A DNA stretch of 64,000 nucleotides from Nocardioides sp. 503 (GCF_004522095.1 NZ_SPUI01000008.1:1-64000), one strand, 5' to 3'. Shown: positions 37,208 through 46,225, counted from the stretch's first letter. Numbers and translations are program-made. The notes: generated by a model from the letters alone, not told the origin.

Positions 37208-38848
37208 ATGCCCGGCTTCAACCTCTCGACGGTCTTCGAGACCGTCACCCGCGCGGTCCCCGACCAGGAGGTCCTGGTCTGGCGCGACCGGCGCTTCACC
37301 TACGCCGCCATCAACGAGCGCATGCAGGGCGTGGCCCACTTCCTGGTCGAGCAGGGCCTGGGCTGCCACACCGAGCGCGACGGCCTCGCCGGCCACGAGT
37401 CCGGGCAGCACCACCTGGGCGTCTACCTGCGCAACGGCAACGAGTACCTCGAGACGCTCGTCGGCGCGTGGCGCGCCCGCGTGGCGCCGTACAACATCAA
37501 CTACCGCTACGTGGAGGAGGAGCTGCTCTACCTCCTCGACGACGCCGGCACCGAGGGTCTCGTCTACGCCGCCGAGTTCGCGCCGCAGGTGGCCGCGCTG
37601 CGCGAGCAGGTGCCCGGGCTGCGGCTGCTGGTCCAGGTGGCCGACGACAGCGGCAACGCGCTGCTGCCCGGCGCCGTCGACTACGAGTCGATCGTCGCGA
37701 CGCCCGCGCCGGCGGCCGGGATGCCGGAGCCGTCCGGCGACGACCTGTTCATCATGTACACCGGCGGCACCACCGGGATGCCCAAGGGCGTGGTCTGGCG
37801 CCACGAGGACGTGTTCATCTCCGCGATGGGCGGGCTGCCGTTCGGCACGACCACGCCCTACGCGTCGTACGACGAGATCGCGCAGGCCGCCGTCGCCGCC
37901 AACGGCGGCACCACGATGCTCATGCTGCCGCCGTTCATGCACGGCGCCGCGCAGTGGTCGGCGTTCCACATGTTCGCCACCGGCGGCAAGATCGTGATCC
38001 CCGACGACGTGCACCGCATGGACCCCGCCGACGCGCTGAGCGTGGCCTCGCGCGAGAAGTGCCTGGCCATCCCCGTCGTCGGCGACGCCGTGGCGCGACC
38101 GCTGGTCGAGGAGCTGGAGCGCGGCGACTACGACCTGTCGTGCGTGGCGGCCGTCAGCAACGGCGGCGCGCCGCTGTCGCCGACCGTGCGCAGCCGCCTT
38201 CTCGACGCGCTGCCGCACGTGATGATCCGCGACACCGTGGGCTCCAGCGAGACCGGCATCCAGCTCAACGTCTACTCGTTCAAGGGCGCCGAGGCCGACG
38301 CCGCGGTCTTCGAGGCCCAGGAGGACACCGCCGTCGTGAGCGACGACCTCTCCCGGCTGCTCGGGCCCGGCGAGAGCGGCGGCTGGCTGGCCCGCACGGG
38401 CCGGATCCCGCTGGGCTACCTCGGCGACGCCGACAAGACCGCGCGCACCTTCCCGGTCGTCGACGGCGTGCGCTGGTCGGTGCCCGGCGACCGGGCCAAC
38501 GTCCTCGAGGACGGCCGCATCGAGCTGCTCGGCCGCGACGGGGTGACGGTCAACTCCGGTGGCGAGAAGATCTTCGTCGAGGAGGTGGAGCGGGCGCTGG
38601 CCGCCCACCCGGACGTGCGCGACGTGGTCGTGGTGGGCCGCCCGTCCGAGCGGTGGGGCAGCGAGGTCGTCGCCATCGTCCAGCTGGCCGACGGCTCCGA
38701 CGCCACGGACGACGAGCTGCTCGCCGAGGCGGGCCGGCACGTCGCCCGCTACAAGGTGCCCAAGGCGGTCGTGCGGGTCACCGAGATGCAGCGCTCGCCC
38801 TCGGGCAAGGCCGACTACCGCTGGGCCACGGCGCAGGCCACCGCCTGA
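37208..38848 (+). CDS. Acyl-CoA synthetase (FadD19-like AMP-dependent ligase)
   Basis: 546 residues, complete ANL-superfamily enzyme. The P-loop motif is MYTGGTTGMPKGVVWRHED (about residues 182-200), then DTVGSSETG, the hinge/C-terminal domain GRDGVTVNSGGEKIFVEEVERALAAHPDVRDVVVVG, and the catalytic Lys in SPSGKADYRW. It activates a carboxylic acid to the acyl-CoA via an acyl-adenylate. Sequence flavour (FNLSTVFETVTRAVPDQ; YLRNGNEYLETLVGAWRARVAPYNINYRYVEEELLYLL) and the KstR-like site suggest the FadD19 group that handles steroid side chains; this is inference. ATG at 37208 has GCAGGAG upstream. Its stop and that of the convergent gene lie in one small CCTGAG/CTCAGG hairpin. Confidence 0.93.
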   Translation: MPGFNLSTVFETVTRAVPDQEVLVWRDRRFTYAAINERMQGVAHFLVEQGLGCHTERDGLAGHESGQHHLGVYLRNGNEYLETLVGAWRARVAPYNINYRYVEEELLYLLDDAGTEGLVYAAEFAPQVAALREQVPGLRLLVQVADDSGNALLPGAVDYESIVATPAPAAGMPEPSGDDLFIMYTGGTTGMPKGVVWRHEDVFISAMGGLPFGTTTPYASYDEIAQAAVAANGGTTMLMLPPFMHGAAQWSAFHMFATGGKIVIPDDVHRMDPADALSVASREKCLAIPVVGDAVARPLVEELERGDYDLSCVAAVSNGGAPLSPTVRSRLLDALPHVMIRDTVGSSETGIQLNVYSFKGAEADAAVFEAQEDTAVVSDDLSRLLGPGESGGWLARTGRIPLGYLGDADKTARTFPVVDGVRWSVPGDRANVLEDGRIELLGRDGVTVNSGGEKIFVEEVERALAAHPDVRDVVVVGRPSERWGSEVVAIVQLADGSDATDDELLAEAGRHVARYKVPKAVVRVTEMQRSPSGKADYRWATAQATA

Positions 38849-38855
38849 GGCCGGC

Positions 38856-39455
38856 TCAGGAGCCGAAGCGCAGGCGGAAGTCCTCGGCCACGACGCTGGC
38901 CAGCGGACGACCCGCGCGCAGCCAGGCCAGCGGGCCGTCCTCGTCCAGGCGCCACTCGGCGGTCGCGGGCCGCAGCCGTCCGGACGCGCGGATCGGGCTG
39001 GCGACCGTGCGCGCGTGCAGGGTCTGGACGACCCGGCCACGCACCGGCAGCGGCAGCGGTACGGCGGGCAGGCGGCGGGCCGCGAACGTCGCGCCGGCGA
39101 CCGGCCGCCCGTCGACGGAGGCCCGGAGGCCGTCGAAGGTGGCCAGGTCCTTGGGGATGCCCCACAGGCCGCGCCCGCCGAGCATCGAGGTCTCGCTGTC
39201 GACCCAGATGTCGGTGATCGACAGGCCGACCCCGCGGCCGTGACGCACCACGACGGCGGCGAGCAGCTCGTCGTAGGCCATCTGGCCGGCCTGCGAGTAG
39301 GCCACGAACGCCGTCGTCACCAGCGCCCGCCCGCGCACGGTGACGGGTCGGGCGCTGAACGGCAGCGCCGGCAGGCCGGCTGCCGGGACCGACCAGGTCG
39401 TCAGGTGGCCGAGGCCGGCGAGGTCCCACGGCTCCGGGGGATAGGCGGTGCTCAT
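38856..39455 (-). CDS. Acetoacetate decarboxylase-like protein
   Basis: 199 residues. It has the shape of the acetoacetate decarboxylase (ADC) superfamily: LTTWSVPAAGLPALPFSARPVTVRGRALVTTAFVAYSQAGQMAYDELLAAVVV, then WVDSETSMLGGRGLWGIPKDLATF. Many members lack decarboxylase activity and act as hydrolases or lyases; I cannot assign a reaction. The ATG overlaps the monooxygenase stop (ATGA), so it is translated as a pair with that enzyme and may act on its product. Confidence 0.75.
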   Translation of the reverse strand: MSTAYPPEPWDLAGLGHLTTWSVPAAGLPALPFSARPVTVRGRALVTTAFVAYSQAGQMAYDELLAAVVVRHGRGVGLSITDIWVDSETSMLGGRGLWGIPKDLATFDGLRASVDGRPVAGATFAARRLPAVPLPLPVRGRVVQTLHARTVASPIRASGRLRPATAEWRLDEDGPLAWLRAGRPLASVVAEDFRLRFGS

Positions 39456-40912
39456 GCGGTGATCTCCTCGAGGTCGTCCCAGTCGACGTCTGCGGTGCGG
39501 GCCTGGTACTCGGCCACGAGCCCCGGCCAGTTCGTGGTGATGCGCGGGCCGTCGACGTACCAGCTCGAGCAGCCGCTCCAGGCGCTGTCGGCCAGTCGCG
39601 ACTGCATCTCGCGGTCGTAGGCCGCCGCCACCTCACGCCGTACGGCGAGTGCGTGCGGGCCGTCGTCGGCGAGGCGGACGACCACCTGGGCGACGTAGCC
39701 GGCCTGGGCCTCCATCATCGCGATGATCGAGCTGCCGCCGAGGTTGGTGTTGGGCCCGTAGATGCAGAAGAGGTTGGGGAAGCCCGGGACGGTGAGCCCC
39801 AGGTGGGCGCGGGCGCCGTCGCTCCACAGCTCGTGCAGGTCCGCGCCGCCCACCCCGGTGACGCGCATCGGCGCGAGGAACTGCGTCGCCTTGAAGCCGG
39901 TACCCCAGACCAGCACGTCGGCGGCGTGGAGCCGCCCGTCGGACGTGCGCACCCCGTCCGGCTCGATGGCCGTGACGTGCTCGGTGACGACGTCGACGTG
40001 CTCGCGCGCCAGCGCGGGGTACCACTCGTTGGAGAAGAGCAGGCGCTTGCAGCCCAGCGGGTAGTCCGGCACGAGCCGGCGCCGCAGGTCGGCGTCGGGG
40101 ACCTGGTGACGCAGGGTGAGTCGCCAGGCCGCGCGCAGCGTGGCCAGCAGGGGCCGGGAGATCGGCGAGCGGCCGCCGAGGGCTGCGTTGAAGCGCTCGG
40201 TGAGCCAGAACCACGAGCGCCGCTCCGCGGCCAGCAGCCACGGGAAGCGCTCGAAGGCGCGGTGGTGCACGGGCCGGTAGCCCTGGTCGGGCTTCGGGAC
40301 GACGTAGGGCGCCGAGCGCTGGAACACCGTCATCGCGGCGACGTCGCCGACGATCGCAGGCACGAGCTGGATCGCGCTGGCGCCGGTGCCGACGACCGCC
40401 ACCCGGGCGCCGCGCAGGTCGACATCGTGGCGCCACTGGGCGGAGTGGAAGGCCGGCCCGCCGAAGGTCTCGGCGCCGGGCACCGCGGGGATGGCCGGGT
40501 TGGACAGCTGTCCGACCGCCGAGACGACCACCTCGGCGTCGTACGTCGTCCCGTCGGCGGTCGCGACGTGCCACAGCGCGGCCGCCTCGTCGTAGGACAG
40601 CGACGTCACCTCCACGCCCGTGCGGACGTGGGCCAGCAGCCCCTCGCGGTCTGCGGTCTCGCGGAGGTAGGCGAGGATCTCGGGCTGGCGGGAGTAGCGG
40701 CGGCTCCAGCGGGGGTTGACGGCCCACGACCAGGAGTACAGCGGGGACGGGACGTCGCACGCGGCGCCCGGGTAGGTGTTGTCGCGCCACACGCCGCCCA
40801 CGTCGTCGGCACGCTCCAGCACCGTGATGTCGGTGAGGCCGCGCTCGCGCAGCGCACGGACCACGCCGAGGCCGCCGAAGCCGGCTCCGATGACGACGAC
40901 TCGGGGGCTCAT
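39452..40912 (-). CDS. FAD-dependent monooxygenase, Baeyer-Villiger type
   Basis: 486 residues. The FAD-binding Rossmann motif is at the N-terminus (VVVIGAGFGGLGVVRALRERG), the Baeyer-Villiger fingerprint FxGxxxHxxxW is complete at residues 150-160 (FGGPAFHSAQW), and the NADPH-binding motif follows (VAVVGTGASAIQLVPAI). It probably inserts oxygen next to a ketone carbonyl; the ketone is unknown. It forms a coupled pair with the ADC-like gene and is divergent from an AraC regulator. TACCTT lies 7 nt before its ATG on the minus strand. Confidence 0.92.
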   Translation of the reverse strand: MSPRVVVIGAGFGGLGVVRALRERGLTDITVLERADDVGGVWRDNTYPGAACDVPSPLYSWSWAVNPRWSRRYSRQPEILAYLRETADREGLLAHVRTGVEVTSLSYDEAAALWHVATADGTTYDAEVVVSAVGQLSNPAIPAVPGAETFGGPAFHSAQWRHDVDLRGARVAVVGTGASAIQLVPAIVGDVAAMTVFQRSAPYVVPKPDQGYRPVHHRAFERFPWLLAAERRSWFWLTERFNAALGGRSPISRPLLATLRAAWRLTLRHQVPDADLRRRLVPDYPLGCKRLLFSNEWYPALAREHVDVVTEHVTAIEPDGVRTSDGRLHAADVLVWGTGFKATQFLAPMRVTGVGGADLHELWSDGARAHLGLTVPGFPNLFCIYGPNTNLGGSSIIAMMEAQAGYVAQVVVRLADDGPHALAVRREVAAAYDREMQSRLADSAWSGCSSWYVDGPRITTNWPGLVAEYQARTADVDWDDLEEITA

Positions 40913-40919
40913 GGCTCCG

Positions 40920-40925
40920 AAGGTA
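40920..40925 (-). promoter_or_regulatory. -10 box TACCTT of the monooxygenase gene, leaderless
   Basis: Read on the minus strand, TACCTT is followed by CGGAGCC and then ATG. Confidence 0.5.
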
Positions 40926-40930
40926 GGGCG

Positions 40931-40958
40931 GTCAGACGGTCCCGACGGTGTCTGACGG
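40931..40958. promoter_or_regulatory. Probable AraC operator between divergent genes
   Basis: GTCAGAC (40931-40937) and GTCTGAC (40950-40956) are a perfect inverted repeat. The same stretch also holds three GACGG direct repeats at 40935, 40944 and 40954, spaced 9-10 bp (about one helical turn), the arrangement AraC proteins favour. Confidence 0.5.
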
Positions 40959-40969
40959 AGGACGTGGTT

Positions 40970-40975
40970 GATAAT
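40970..40975 (+). promoter_or_regulatory. -10-like box GATAAT of the AraC gene
   Basis: GATAAT ends 7 nt before the ATG at 40983, the same geometry as the other leaderless starts. Confidence 0.4.
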
Positions 40976-40982
40976 TCCGGAC

Positions 40983-41933
40983 ATGACGCAGCTGCCCGAG
41001 CCCGCGGCCAGCGGCTGGGACTTCCCGCGCTCGGCGGCCGGCGTCGCCCTCCTCGTGGAGTACGCCGGATCGCGCGGTGTCGGCGCGCAGCGGGCCCTCG
41101 TCGGGACCGGGCTGCGCCTCCCCGACCTCGACGGGGGCGAGGTCACGGCCGCCCAGGAGCTCCGGGTCGTGCGGACGCTGCACCGGCTGCTGGGCGAGGT
41201 GGGTCGCGACGTGGGGGAGCGCTACGAGGCGGCGAGCTTCGGGGCGTTCGGGTTCGCCCTGCTGGCCAGCCGGACCGTGCTGGACGCGATGACGGTGGCG
41301 CTGCGCTTCATCGACCTGAGCTTCGCCTTCGCGATCCCGCGCGCCGAGCTGGTCGGTGACCGGGTCGTGGTCAGCCTGGACGGGGCGACGCTGCCGCCCG
41401 ACGTGCGGCGCTTCCTGGTGGAGCGCGACGCCACGGCGGTGCACGTGGTGCTGGAGGCGCTGGTGCCGGGCGGGGTGGGCGCGGAGCTGACATGGGGGGA
41501 GGGGGCGGCCCGGCTGGCCTTCGGCGTCGACCAGCTCGAGCGGCCGCTGCCGCAGCGCAGCCCCGAGCGCCTGGCGCTGGCCGCGACGATGTGCGCGCAG
41601 GTGGTCGACGCCCGCCGGGCGCGCACCGGTCTCGCCCAGGACGTCCGGGTGCTCATCACCCAGCGGCTGCCCGAGGGCGCCCCGATGCCGGAGGTGGCCG
41701 CCGCGCTGGCCCTCAGCGAGCGCCAGCTGCGGCGCCGGTTGGCCGAGGAGGGCGTCGGCTACCGGCAGCTGCTCGACGAGGTGCGCTCCTCGCTGGCCCG
41801 GGCCCTGCACGCCGGCCGCGCGACGATGCCGGTCGCCGAGGTGGCGGCCCGCCTCGGCTACGCCGACGCGGCGGCGTACCTGCATGCGCGGAGGCGGTGG
41901 AGGGACGTCGCCGACGGCACGAACGACCGCTGA
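40983..41933 (+). CDS. AraC-family transcriptional regulator
   Basis: 316 residues. The N-terminal 200 residues fit the arabinose-type sensing domain found in OruR/ArgR-like regulators (LLVEYAGSRGVGAQRALVGTGLRLPDL; ALRFIDLSFAFAIPRAELVGD). The C-terminal AraC HTH has MPEVAAALALSERQLRRRLAEEGVGYRQLLDEVRSSLARALHAGRATMPVAEVAARLGYADAAAYLHARRRW. It probably activates the divergent monooxygenase/ADC-like pair in response to its substrate. A 15-bp stem terminator overlaps its stop codon. Confidence 0.9.
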   Translation: MTQLPEPAASGWDFPRSAAGVALLVEYAGSRGVGAQRALVGTGLRLPDLDGGEVTAAQELRVVRTLHRLLGEVGRDVGERYEAASFGAFGFALLASRTVLDAMTVALRFIDLSFAFAIPRAELVGDRVVVSLDGATLPPDVRRFLVERDATAVHVVLEALVPGGVGAELTWGEGAARLAFGVDQLERPLPQRSPERLALAATMCAQVVDARRARTGLAQDVRVLITQRLPEGAPMPEVAAALALSERQLRRRLAEEGVGYRQLLDEVRSSLARALHAGRATMPVAEVAARLGYADAAAYLHARRRWRDVADGTNDR

Positions 41934-41963
41934 CCCGCCGGAGCGCGTCCGGCGGGTCAGCGG
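41927..41963. terminator. Bidirectional terminator between AraC and alkaline phosphatase genes
   Basis: CCGCTGACCCGCCGG (41927-41941) pairs perfectly with CCGGCGGGTCAGCGG (41949-41963) across a 7-nt loop. The AraC stop codon (41931-41933) is inside the left arm, and the phosphatase stop is 9 bp to the right. Confidence 0.75.
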
Positions 41964-41972
41964 CGACCGGGG

Positions 41973-43661
41973 CTAGCGGGTGGTGCGGACCGTGCGGGTC
42001 GCGACGTCCGAGCCGCCCGGACCGGTCGCGGTCACCTTGACCACGAGCTTGCCGGTGACGGCGCGCCTGCTCTTGAGGCGGACGTCGCCACCGGTGCGGC
42101 CGACCGTGCGGGTCGCCAGGACGCGGCCCTTGCTGAGCAGCTGCACGGTGACCTTGGACGCGCCGGCGGCGGCCACGGACACGGGCAGTCCGGCCCGGCG
42201 GACGACGTCGCGGTCGATGGAGCGCACCGCGGCGACGGCGGCCTGCGGGGCGAGGGGCTGCGGCGCCCCCGGACCGGGGAGCGTGCTCGGCGTGCGGCCG
42301 AGCATGGTCGCGTACAGGTCGGTCTGGTCGATCACGCCGGTCACGTTGGCCGCCTGCGGACCGGACGCGGCGACGCGGATCTGCGCGCCGGTGTGGTCCG
42401 AGCCGACGTCGGAGGTGGAGTAGGCCACGGTGAGCGGGTCGCCGTCGGCGGTCTCGAGCGTCGCCGTCAGCTTGCCGTCGGTGTTGCCGCCCACGATCTG
42501 CGTCGAGTGGGCGTGGTCGCCCGTGACGATGATCAGGGTGTCGGGGTGCTCGGCCTGGTAGTCCAGCGCCACCTCGACGGCCTCGTCCAGCTCGACGAGG
42601 TCACCGATCGCGCCGCAGATGTCGGTCGAGTGCTCCTGCTTGTCGATCATGGCGCTCTCGGCCTGGAGGAAGAACCCGTCCGGGTTGTCCAGCAGCTCGA
42701 TGGCCTTCTCCGTCATCGCCGACAAGTCGGGCTGGTCGCCGCGCTCGGCCGGCGTGCACTCGGTGGTGGTGCTGCCGGCGCCCGGAGGGGGAGTGGCGAC
42801 GAGCGGGTTGTTCATCGGGGTCATGTTGACGGGGGCGAAGAGACCCAGGACCGGGCCGCCGGCCAGCGACGTGACCGCGGCGAGGTCCGTCTTGTCCTCG
42901 AGCACGCGGTAGCCGTGCTGCTGCTGCGCGTAGGACAGGACGGTCTGGCCGCCGCCGGCGTCCGTGGGCTGGGTGTAGCTGCTCATCCCGCCGCCCAGGA
43001 GCACGTCGACCTCGTTGTCGACCAGCTGCTCGGCGATCGAGCCCTTGCCGCCGTTGGCCTTCTTGGCCGGCAGGCACGTGGCCATGTCGGCGGGTCCCTT
43101 GCAGGCGCGGGCGTTGATGTGCGCGGCGGCCGCGGCGGGCGTGGCGTCGGTGATCTCCGAGGTGGTGATGTCGCCGGTCAGCTTGCCGTCCTCCTTGAAC
43201 TGCTCCAGGACCGTCCGGTAGTCCTCCCCGGGCACGGTGGCTGCGGTGCTGGGGCCTTGCGAGAGGCGACCGTCGACGGTCTTCTTGCCGGTCGACCAGC
43301 CGCTGGCGGTCGGGGCGGAGTCGGAGACGTAGGCGACCGGGTAGTCCGGGCCGGGCCCGACCTTGAGGCCGTGGGTGGTCATCGCGCCCGTGAAGGGCAG
43401 GCTGTCCAGCGCGAAGCGGCCGTCGGCGCCGAGGGCGTAGTCGCGGGCGGCGGTGATCATGGAGTCGTCCATGCCGTCGCCGATGAGCAGGATGACGCTC
43501 TTGGGCTCGGACGGGTCGATCTCGGCGGCCAGCTCGGCGGAGCGGTCCTGGTCGAAGCCGGCCTCGGGAGCCGGGCTCGCCGCGGACGAGGTGAGGGCGC
43601 CGACCGCGAGGAGCCCGGTCAGGGCTCCCGTCGCGATCAGGGAGGTACGGGTGCGCTGCAC
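41973..43661 (-). CDS. Secreted alkaline phosphatase
   Basis: 562 residues. A signal peptide (RTRTSLIATGALTGLLAVGALTSSAASPAPEAG) is followed by an alkaline phosphatase domain: LLIGDGMDDSMITAARDYALG (metal Asp), nucleophile Ser115 in VSDSAPTASGWSTGKKTVDG, FFLQAESAMIDKQEHSTDI, and TLIIVTGDHAHSTQIVGG. About 100 residues at the C-terminus form an extra beta-rich domain. It should release phosphate from organic esters outside the cell, usually under phosphate limitation; I did not identify a Pho box. GTG start at 43661 with AAAGGACAC upstream begins the signal peptide. Confidence 0.92.
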   Translation of the reverse strand: MQRTRTSLIATGALTGLLAVGALTSSAASPAPEAGFDQDRSAELAAEIDPSEPKSVILLIGDGMDDSMITAARDYALGADGRFALDSLPFTGAMTTHGLKVGPGPDYPVAYVSDSAPTASGWSTGKKTVDGRLSQGPSTAATVPGEDYRTVLEQFKEDGKLTGDITTSEITDATPAAAAAHINARACKGPADMATCLPAKKANGGKGSIAEQLVDNEVDVLLGGGMSSYTQPTDAGGGQTVLSYAQQQHGYRVLEDKTDLAAVTSLAGGPVLGLFAPVNMTPMNNPLVATPPPGAGSTTTECTPAERGDQPDLSAMTEKAIELLDNPDGFFLQAESAMIDKQEHSTDICGAIGDLVELDEAVEVALDYQAEHPDTLIIVTGDHAHSTQIVGGNTDGKLTATLETADGDPLTVAYSTSDVGSDHTGAQIRVAASGPQAANVTGVIDQTDLYATMLGRTPSTLPGPGAPQPLAPQAAVAAVRSIDRDVVRRAGLPVSVAAAGASKVTVQLLSKGRVLATRTVGRTGGDVRLKSRRAVTGKLVVKVTATGPGGSDVATRTVRTTR

Positions 43662-43820
43662 GGCGTGTCCTTTCGTCGGATGCGCGAAAGGTCCCGCCCG
43701 CAGGCGGCGCTGCCCCGTCGCCCGGGTGGAGCGCGGATGACGCTTGGGTGTCCGGGAGGGTGTCGGCCGGACAGGTCGCTGCTCGACCCCGACCATGTGC
43801 CCGCTGGCGCGGTGGTGGTG

Positions 43821-43911
43821 GGGGTTTCGAGACAGGCGCTAGCGCGCCTTCCTCAACCCCCGGGGGATACCGGGGGTTTAGGAGGTTGCGCAGCAACCGT
43901 CTCGAAACCCC
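43821..43911. repeat. Palindromic repeat R6 (full-length copy)
   Basis: Perfect 13-bp outer arms GGGGTTTCGAGAC (43821-43833) and GTCTCGAAACCCC (43899-43911). Inner arms CCTCAACCCCCGG and CCGGGGGTTTAGG have one mismatch, and side hairpins are GGCGCTAGCGCGCC and GGTTGCGCAGCAACC. It has the same architecture as R3 at 17320-17407. It ends on the base directly before the stop codon of the SDR gene (43912-43914). Confidence 0.75.
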
Positions 43912-44673
43912 TCACGTGATCGTCATCCCGCCGTCGACAGGAAGCGTCTGGCCCGTGATGTACCCGGCGGCGTCGGAGGCGAGGAAGACCACGGTCGCGG
44001 CCAGCTCGGCAGGGTCGCCCTTGCGTCCGGCCAGGAGCCGCGGGGCCTGCGACTCGAGGTAGCCCGGCGGGTACTGCTCGGTCATCTCGGAGGCGAAGAA
44101 GCCGGGCGCGATCGCGTTGACGCGGATGCCCTTGCGGCCCGTCCACTGCTGCGCGAGGTCGCGGGTGAGGCCGATCAGGCCGGCCTTCGACGCGGCGTAG
44201 GCCGCCTGCGGCAGTCCCGCGGTGGTGAGGCCGAGCACCGAGGAGATGTTGATGATGCTGGACCCGGGCTGCATGACGCGTCCGCAGGCCTGCGCCATCC
44301 AGTAGCAGCCGTTGAGGTTGACGTCGATCACGCGGCGGAAGTCGTCGGGGGCCTCGCGGGTGGCCGGAGCGGCGGTGCCGATGCCGGCGTTGTTGACGAG
44401 GATGTCGACGCGGCCGAACTCCTCCATGGCCAGCGCGACGAGGTTGCTGCAGGACTCGGGGTCGGCCACGTCGGTCTCGACGGGCAGCGCCCGGCGGCCG
44501 GCGGCCTGCACGAGCCCGGCGGTGTCGCCGAGCCGGTCCACGCGGCGCGCGCCGAGGGCGACGTCGGCGCCGGCCTCGGCCAGGCCCTGGGCGAAGGCGA
44601 CGCCCAGCCCGCTCGAGGCGCCGGTCACCACGGCCACCTTGCCGTCCAGTCGGAACATGTCGCTCACGGTCAT
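43912..44673 (-). CDS. SDR-family oxidoreductase
   Basis: 253 residues, classical short-chain dehydrogenase: cofactor motif VVTGASSGLGVAFA, NNAG at VDILVNNAGIG, catalytic Ser in INISSVLG and Tyr/Lys in QAAYAASKAGLIG. The C-terminal LPVDGGMTIT is typical. It interconverts an alcohol and a ketone with NAD(P)H; the substrate is unknown. It starts 19 bp after the acyl-CoA synthetase stop and may be read from that operon, but TAGGGT 6 nt before its ATG suggests a leaderless transcript of its own. Confidence 0.93.
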   Translation of the reverse strand: MTVSDMFRLDGKVAVVTGASSGLGVAFAQGLAEAGADVALGARRVDRLGDTAGLVQAAGRRALPVETDVADPESCSNLVALAMEEFGRVDILVNNAGIGTAAPATREAPDDFRRVIDVNLNGCYWMAQACGRVMQPGSSIINISSVLGLTTAGLPQAAYAASKAGLIGLTRDLAQQWTGRKGIRVNAIAPGFFASEMTEQYPPGYLESQAPRLLAGRKGDPAELAATVVFLASDAAGYITGQTLPVDGGMTIT

Positions 44674-44679
44674 GCGCCG

Positions 44680-44685
44680 ACCCTA
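44680..44685 (-). promoter_or_regulatory. -10 box TAGGGT of the SDR gene, leaderless
   Basis: Read on the minus strand, TAGGGT is followed by CGGCGC and then ATG. Confidence 0.5.
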
Positions 44686-44692
44686 GGGCTTC

Positions 44693-46225
44693 TCAGGCCG
44701 GTCCCGACAGCAGCGTCCTCTTGATGTCGGTCTTGAGCACCTTGCCGACCTTGGAGCGCGGCAGGTCGTCCCAGACCTCGACCTGCTTGGGGGCCTTGAC
44801 GCTGCCGATGCGCTCCTTGACGAACGCCGTCAGCTCGCCCGGCCCGAGTCTCCCGCCTGGCCGCAGCTGGAGGACCACGGTCACCCGCTCGCCCCACTTG
44901 TCGTCGGGCAGCCCCACCACGGCGCAGTCCTGGACGGCCGGGTGCTGCATGACGGCCTGCTCGACCTCGGTGGAGTAGACGTTGAAGCCGCCGGTGATGA
45001 CCATGTCCTTGGCGCGGTCGACGATGAAGAGGAAGCCCTCGTCGTCGAGGTAGCCGATGTCGCCGGTGTGGTGCCAGCCGTGGGCCGAGGCCTCGGCGGT
45101 CGCCGCGGGGTCGCGGTGGTAGCCGGCCATGACCAGCGAGCTGCGGACGACGATCTCGCCGGTCTCGCCGCGGGGGAGCAGCGCCCCGTCGGGCGCCATG
45201 ATGGAGACCGTCACCAGCGGGGCGGGTCGCCCCGCTGATGACAGCCGTTCGTGGGCGATGCTGCCGTCGGCGCGCAGGTGGTCGCGCGGCGACAGGGTCG
45301 CGATCATCATCGGCGCCTCGGTCTGGCCGAAGAGCTGCGCCATCACCGGTCCCAGCCGCCCGATGGCCTCCTCCAGCCTCGCGGCCGACATCGGCGCGGC
45401 GCCGTACCAGAAGCACTGCAGGGACGAGGTGTCCGTCGCGTCGAGCTCGGGGTGGGCGAGCACCATGTAGACGAGCGTCGGCGGCAGGAACGTGTGGGTG
45501 ACCCGGTGCCGCTGGACGTGCTCGAGGAACGACCCGACGTCGGGGGAGCGCATCACCACGATCTCGCCGCCGAGGGTCATGACGGGGAAGCACAGGACGC
45601 CGGCCGCATGGGTCAGCGGCGCCAGTGCGAGGTAGACGGGCCGGCCCTCGAACGGGTAGCTCATCAGGGTGATCGCGCTCATCGTCTCGAGGTTGCGTCC
45701 GGTGAGGAGCACCCCTTTGGGCCGACCCGTGGTGCCGCCGGTACCGACGATCATCGCCACGTCGTCGACGGGCGGCACGGGCTCGACGAGCGGCTCGCCC
45801 AGGAACTCCGCCCACGTGAGCGCCCCGTCCACGGCGCCGTCGAGGCACACCAGGGTCGTGAGCTTCGGCAGGTCGTCGCGGATCTGGGCCACCAGTCCGG
45901 CGTACGTCGCCTGGAAGACCAGCACCGAGCAGTCGAACAGGTCGAGCAGCTCGCGGTTCTCGGCGGCCTCGTTGCGCGGGTTGACCGGGCACCACACCGC
46001 GCCGGCCCGGCTGATGCCGAAGACGCAGGCGAAGGCGACCGGGTCGTTGGCCGAGAGGATCGCGACCGTGTCGCCGGGCGCCACCCCGCGCGCGACCAGG
46101 CCACCGGCGACGCGGGCGCTGAGCTGCTGCACCTCGGCGTAGGACAGGCTCGCGCCGTCGGTGGTCAGGCAGGGGGCCCCGGGATCGAGCGAGGCCCCCT
46201 TGTCGAGGTAGTCGACCAGGCGCAC
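44693..46225 (-). CDS. Acyl-CoA synthetase (AMP-dependent ligase)
   Basis: 510 residues, complete ANL enzyme: P-loop motif IVGTGGTTGRPKGVLLTGRN, FGQTEAPMM, GWHHTGDIGYLDDEGFLFIVDRAKDMVITGGFNVYSTEVEQAVMQHPAVQDCAVVGLPDDKWGERV, and catalytic Lys in PRSKVGKVLKTDIKR. It activates an unidentified carboxylic acid. GTG start at 46225, 5 bp after the stop of the upstream SCCPDH-like gene, places it as third gene of a four-gene operon with two SDRs. The N-terminus VRLVDYLDKGASLDPGAPCLTTDGASLSYAEV matches family starts. Confidence 0.93.
   Translation of the reverse strand: MRLVDYLDKGASLDPGAPCLTTDGASLSYAEVQQLSARVAGGLVARGVAPGDTVAILSANDPVAFACVFGISRAGAVWCPVNPRNEAAENRELLDLFDCSVLVFQATYAGLVAQIRDDLPKLTTLVCLDGAVDGALTWAEFLGEPLVEPVPPVDDVAMIVGTGGTTGRPKGVLLTGRNLETMSAITLMSYPFEGRPVYLALAPLTHAAGVLCFPVMTLGGEIVVMRSPDVGSFLEHVQRHRVTHTFLPPTLVYMVLAHPELDATDTSSLQCFWYGAAPMSAARLEEAIGRLGPVMAQLFGQTEAPMMIATLSPRDHLRADGSIAHERLSSAGRPAPLVTVSIMAPDGALLPRGETGEIVVRSSLVMAGYHRDPAATAEASAHGWHHTGDIGYLDDEGFLFIVDRAKDMVITGGFNVYSTEVEQAVMQHPAVQDCAVVGLPDDKWGERVTVVLQLRPGGRLGPGELTAFVKERIGSVKAPKQVEVWDDLPRSKVGKVLKTDIKRTLLSGPA

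Noticed and set aside
43821..43911. IS element or transposon end
   Set aside because: The inverted repeats flank less than 100 bp with no transposase nearby, and similar copies sit at several gene ends, so a REP-type element is the better reading.
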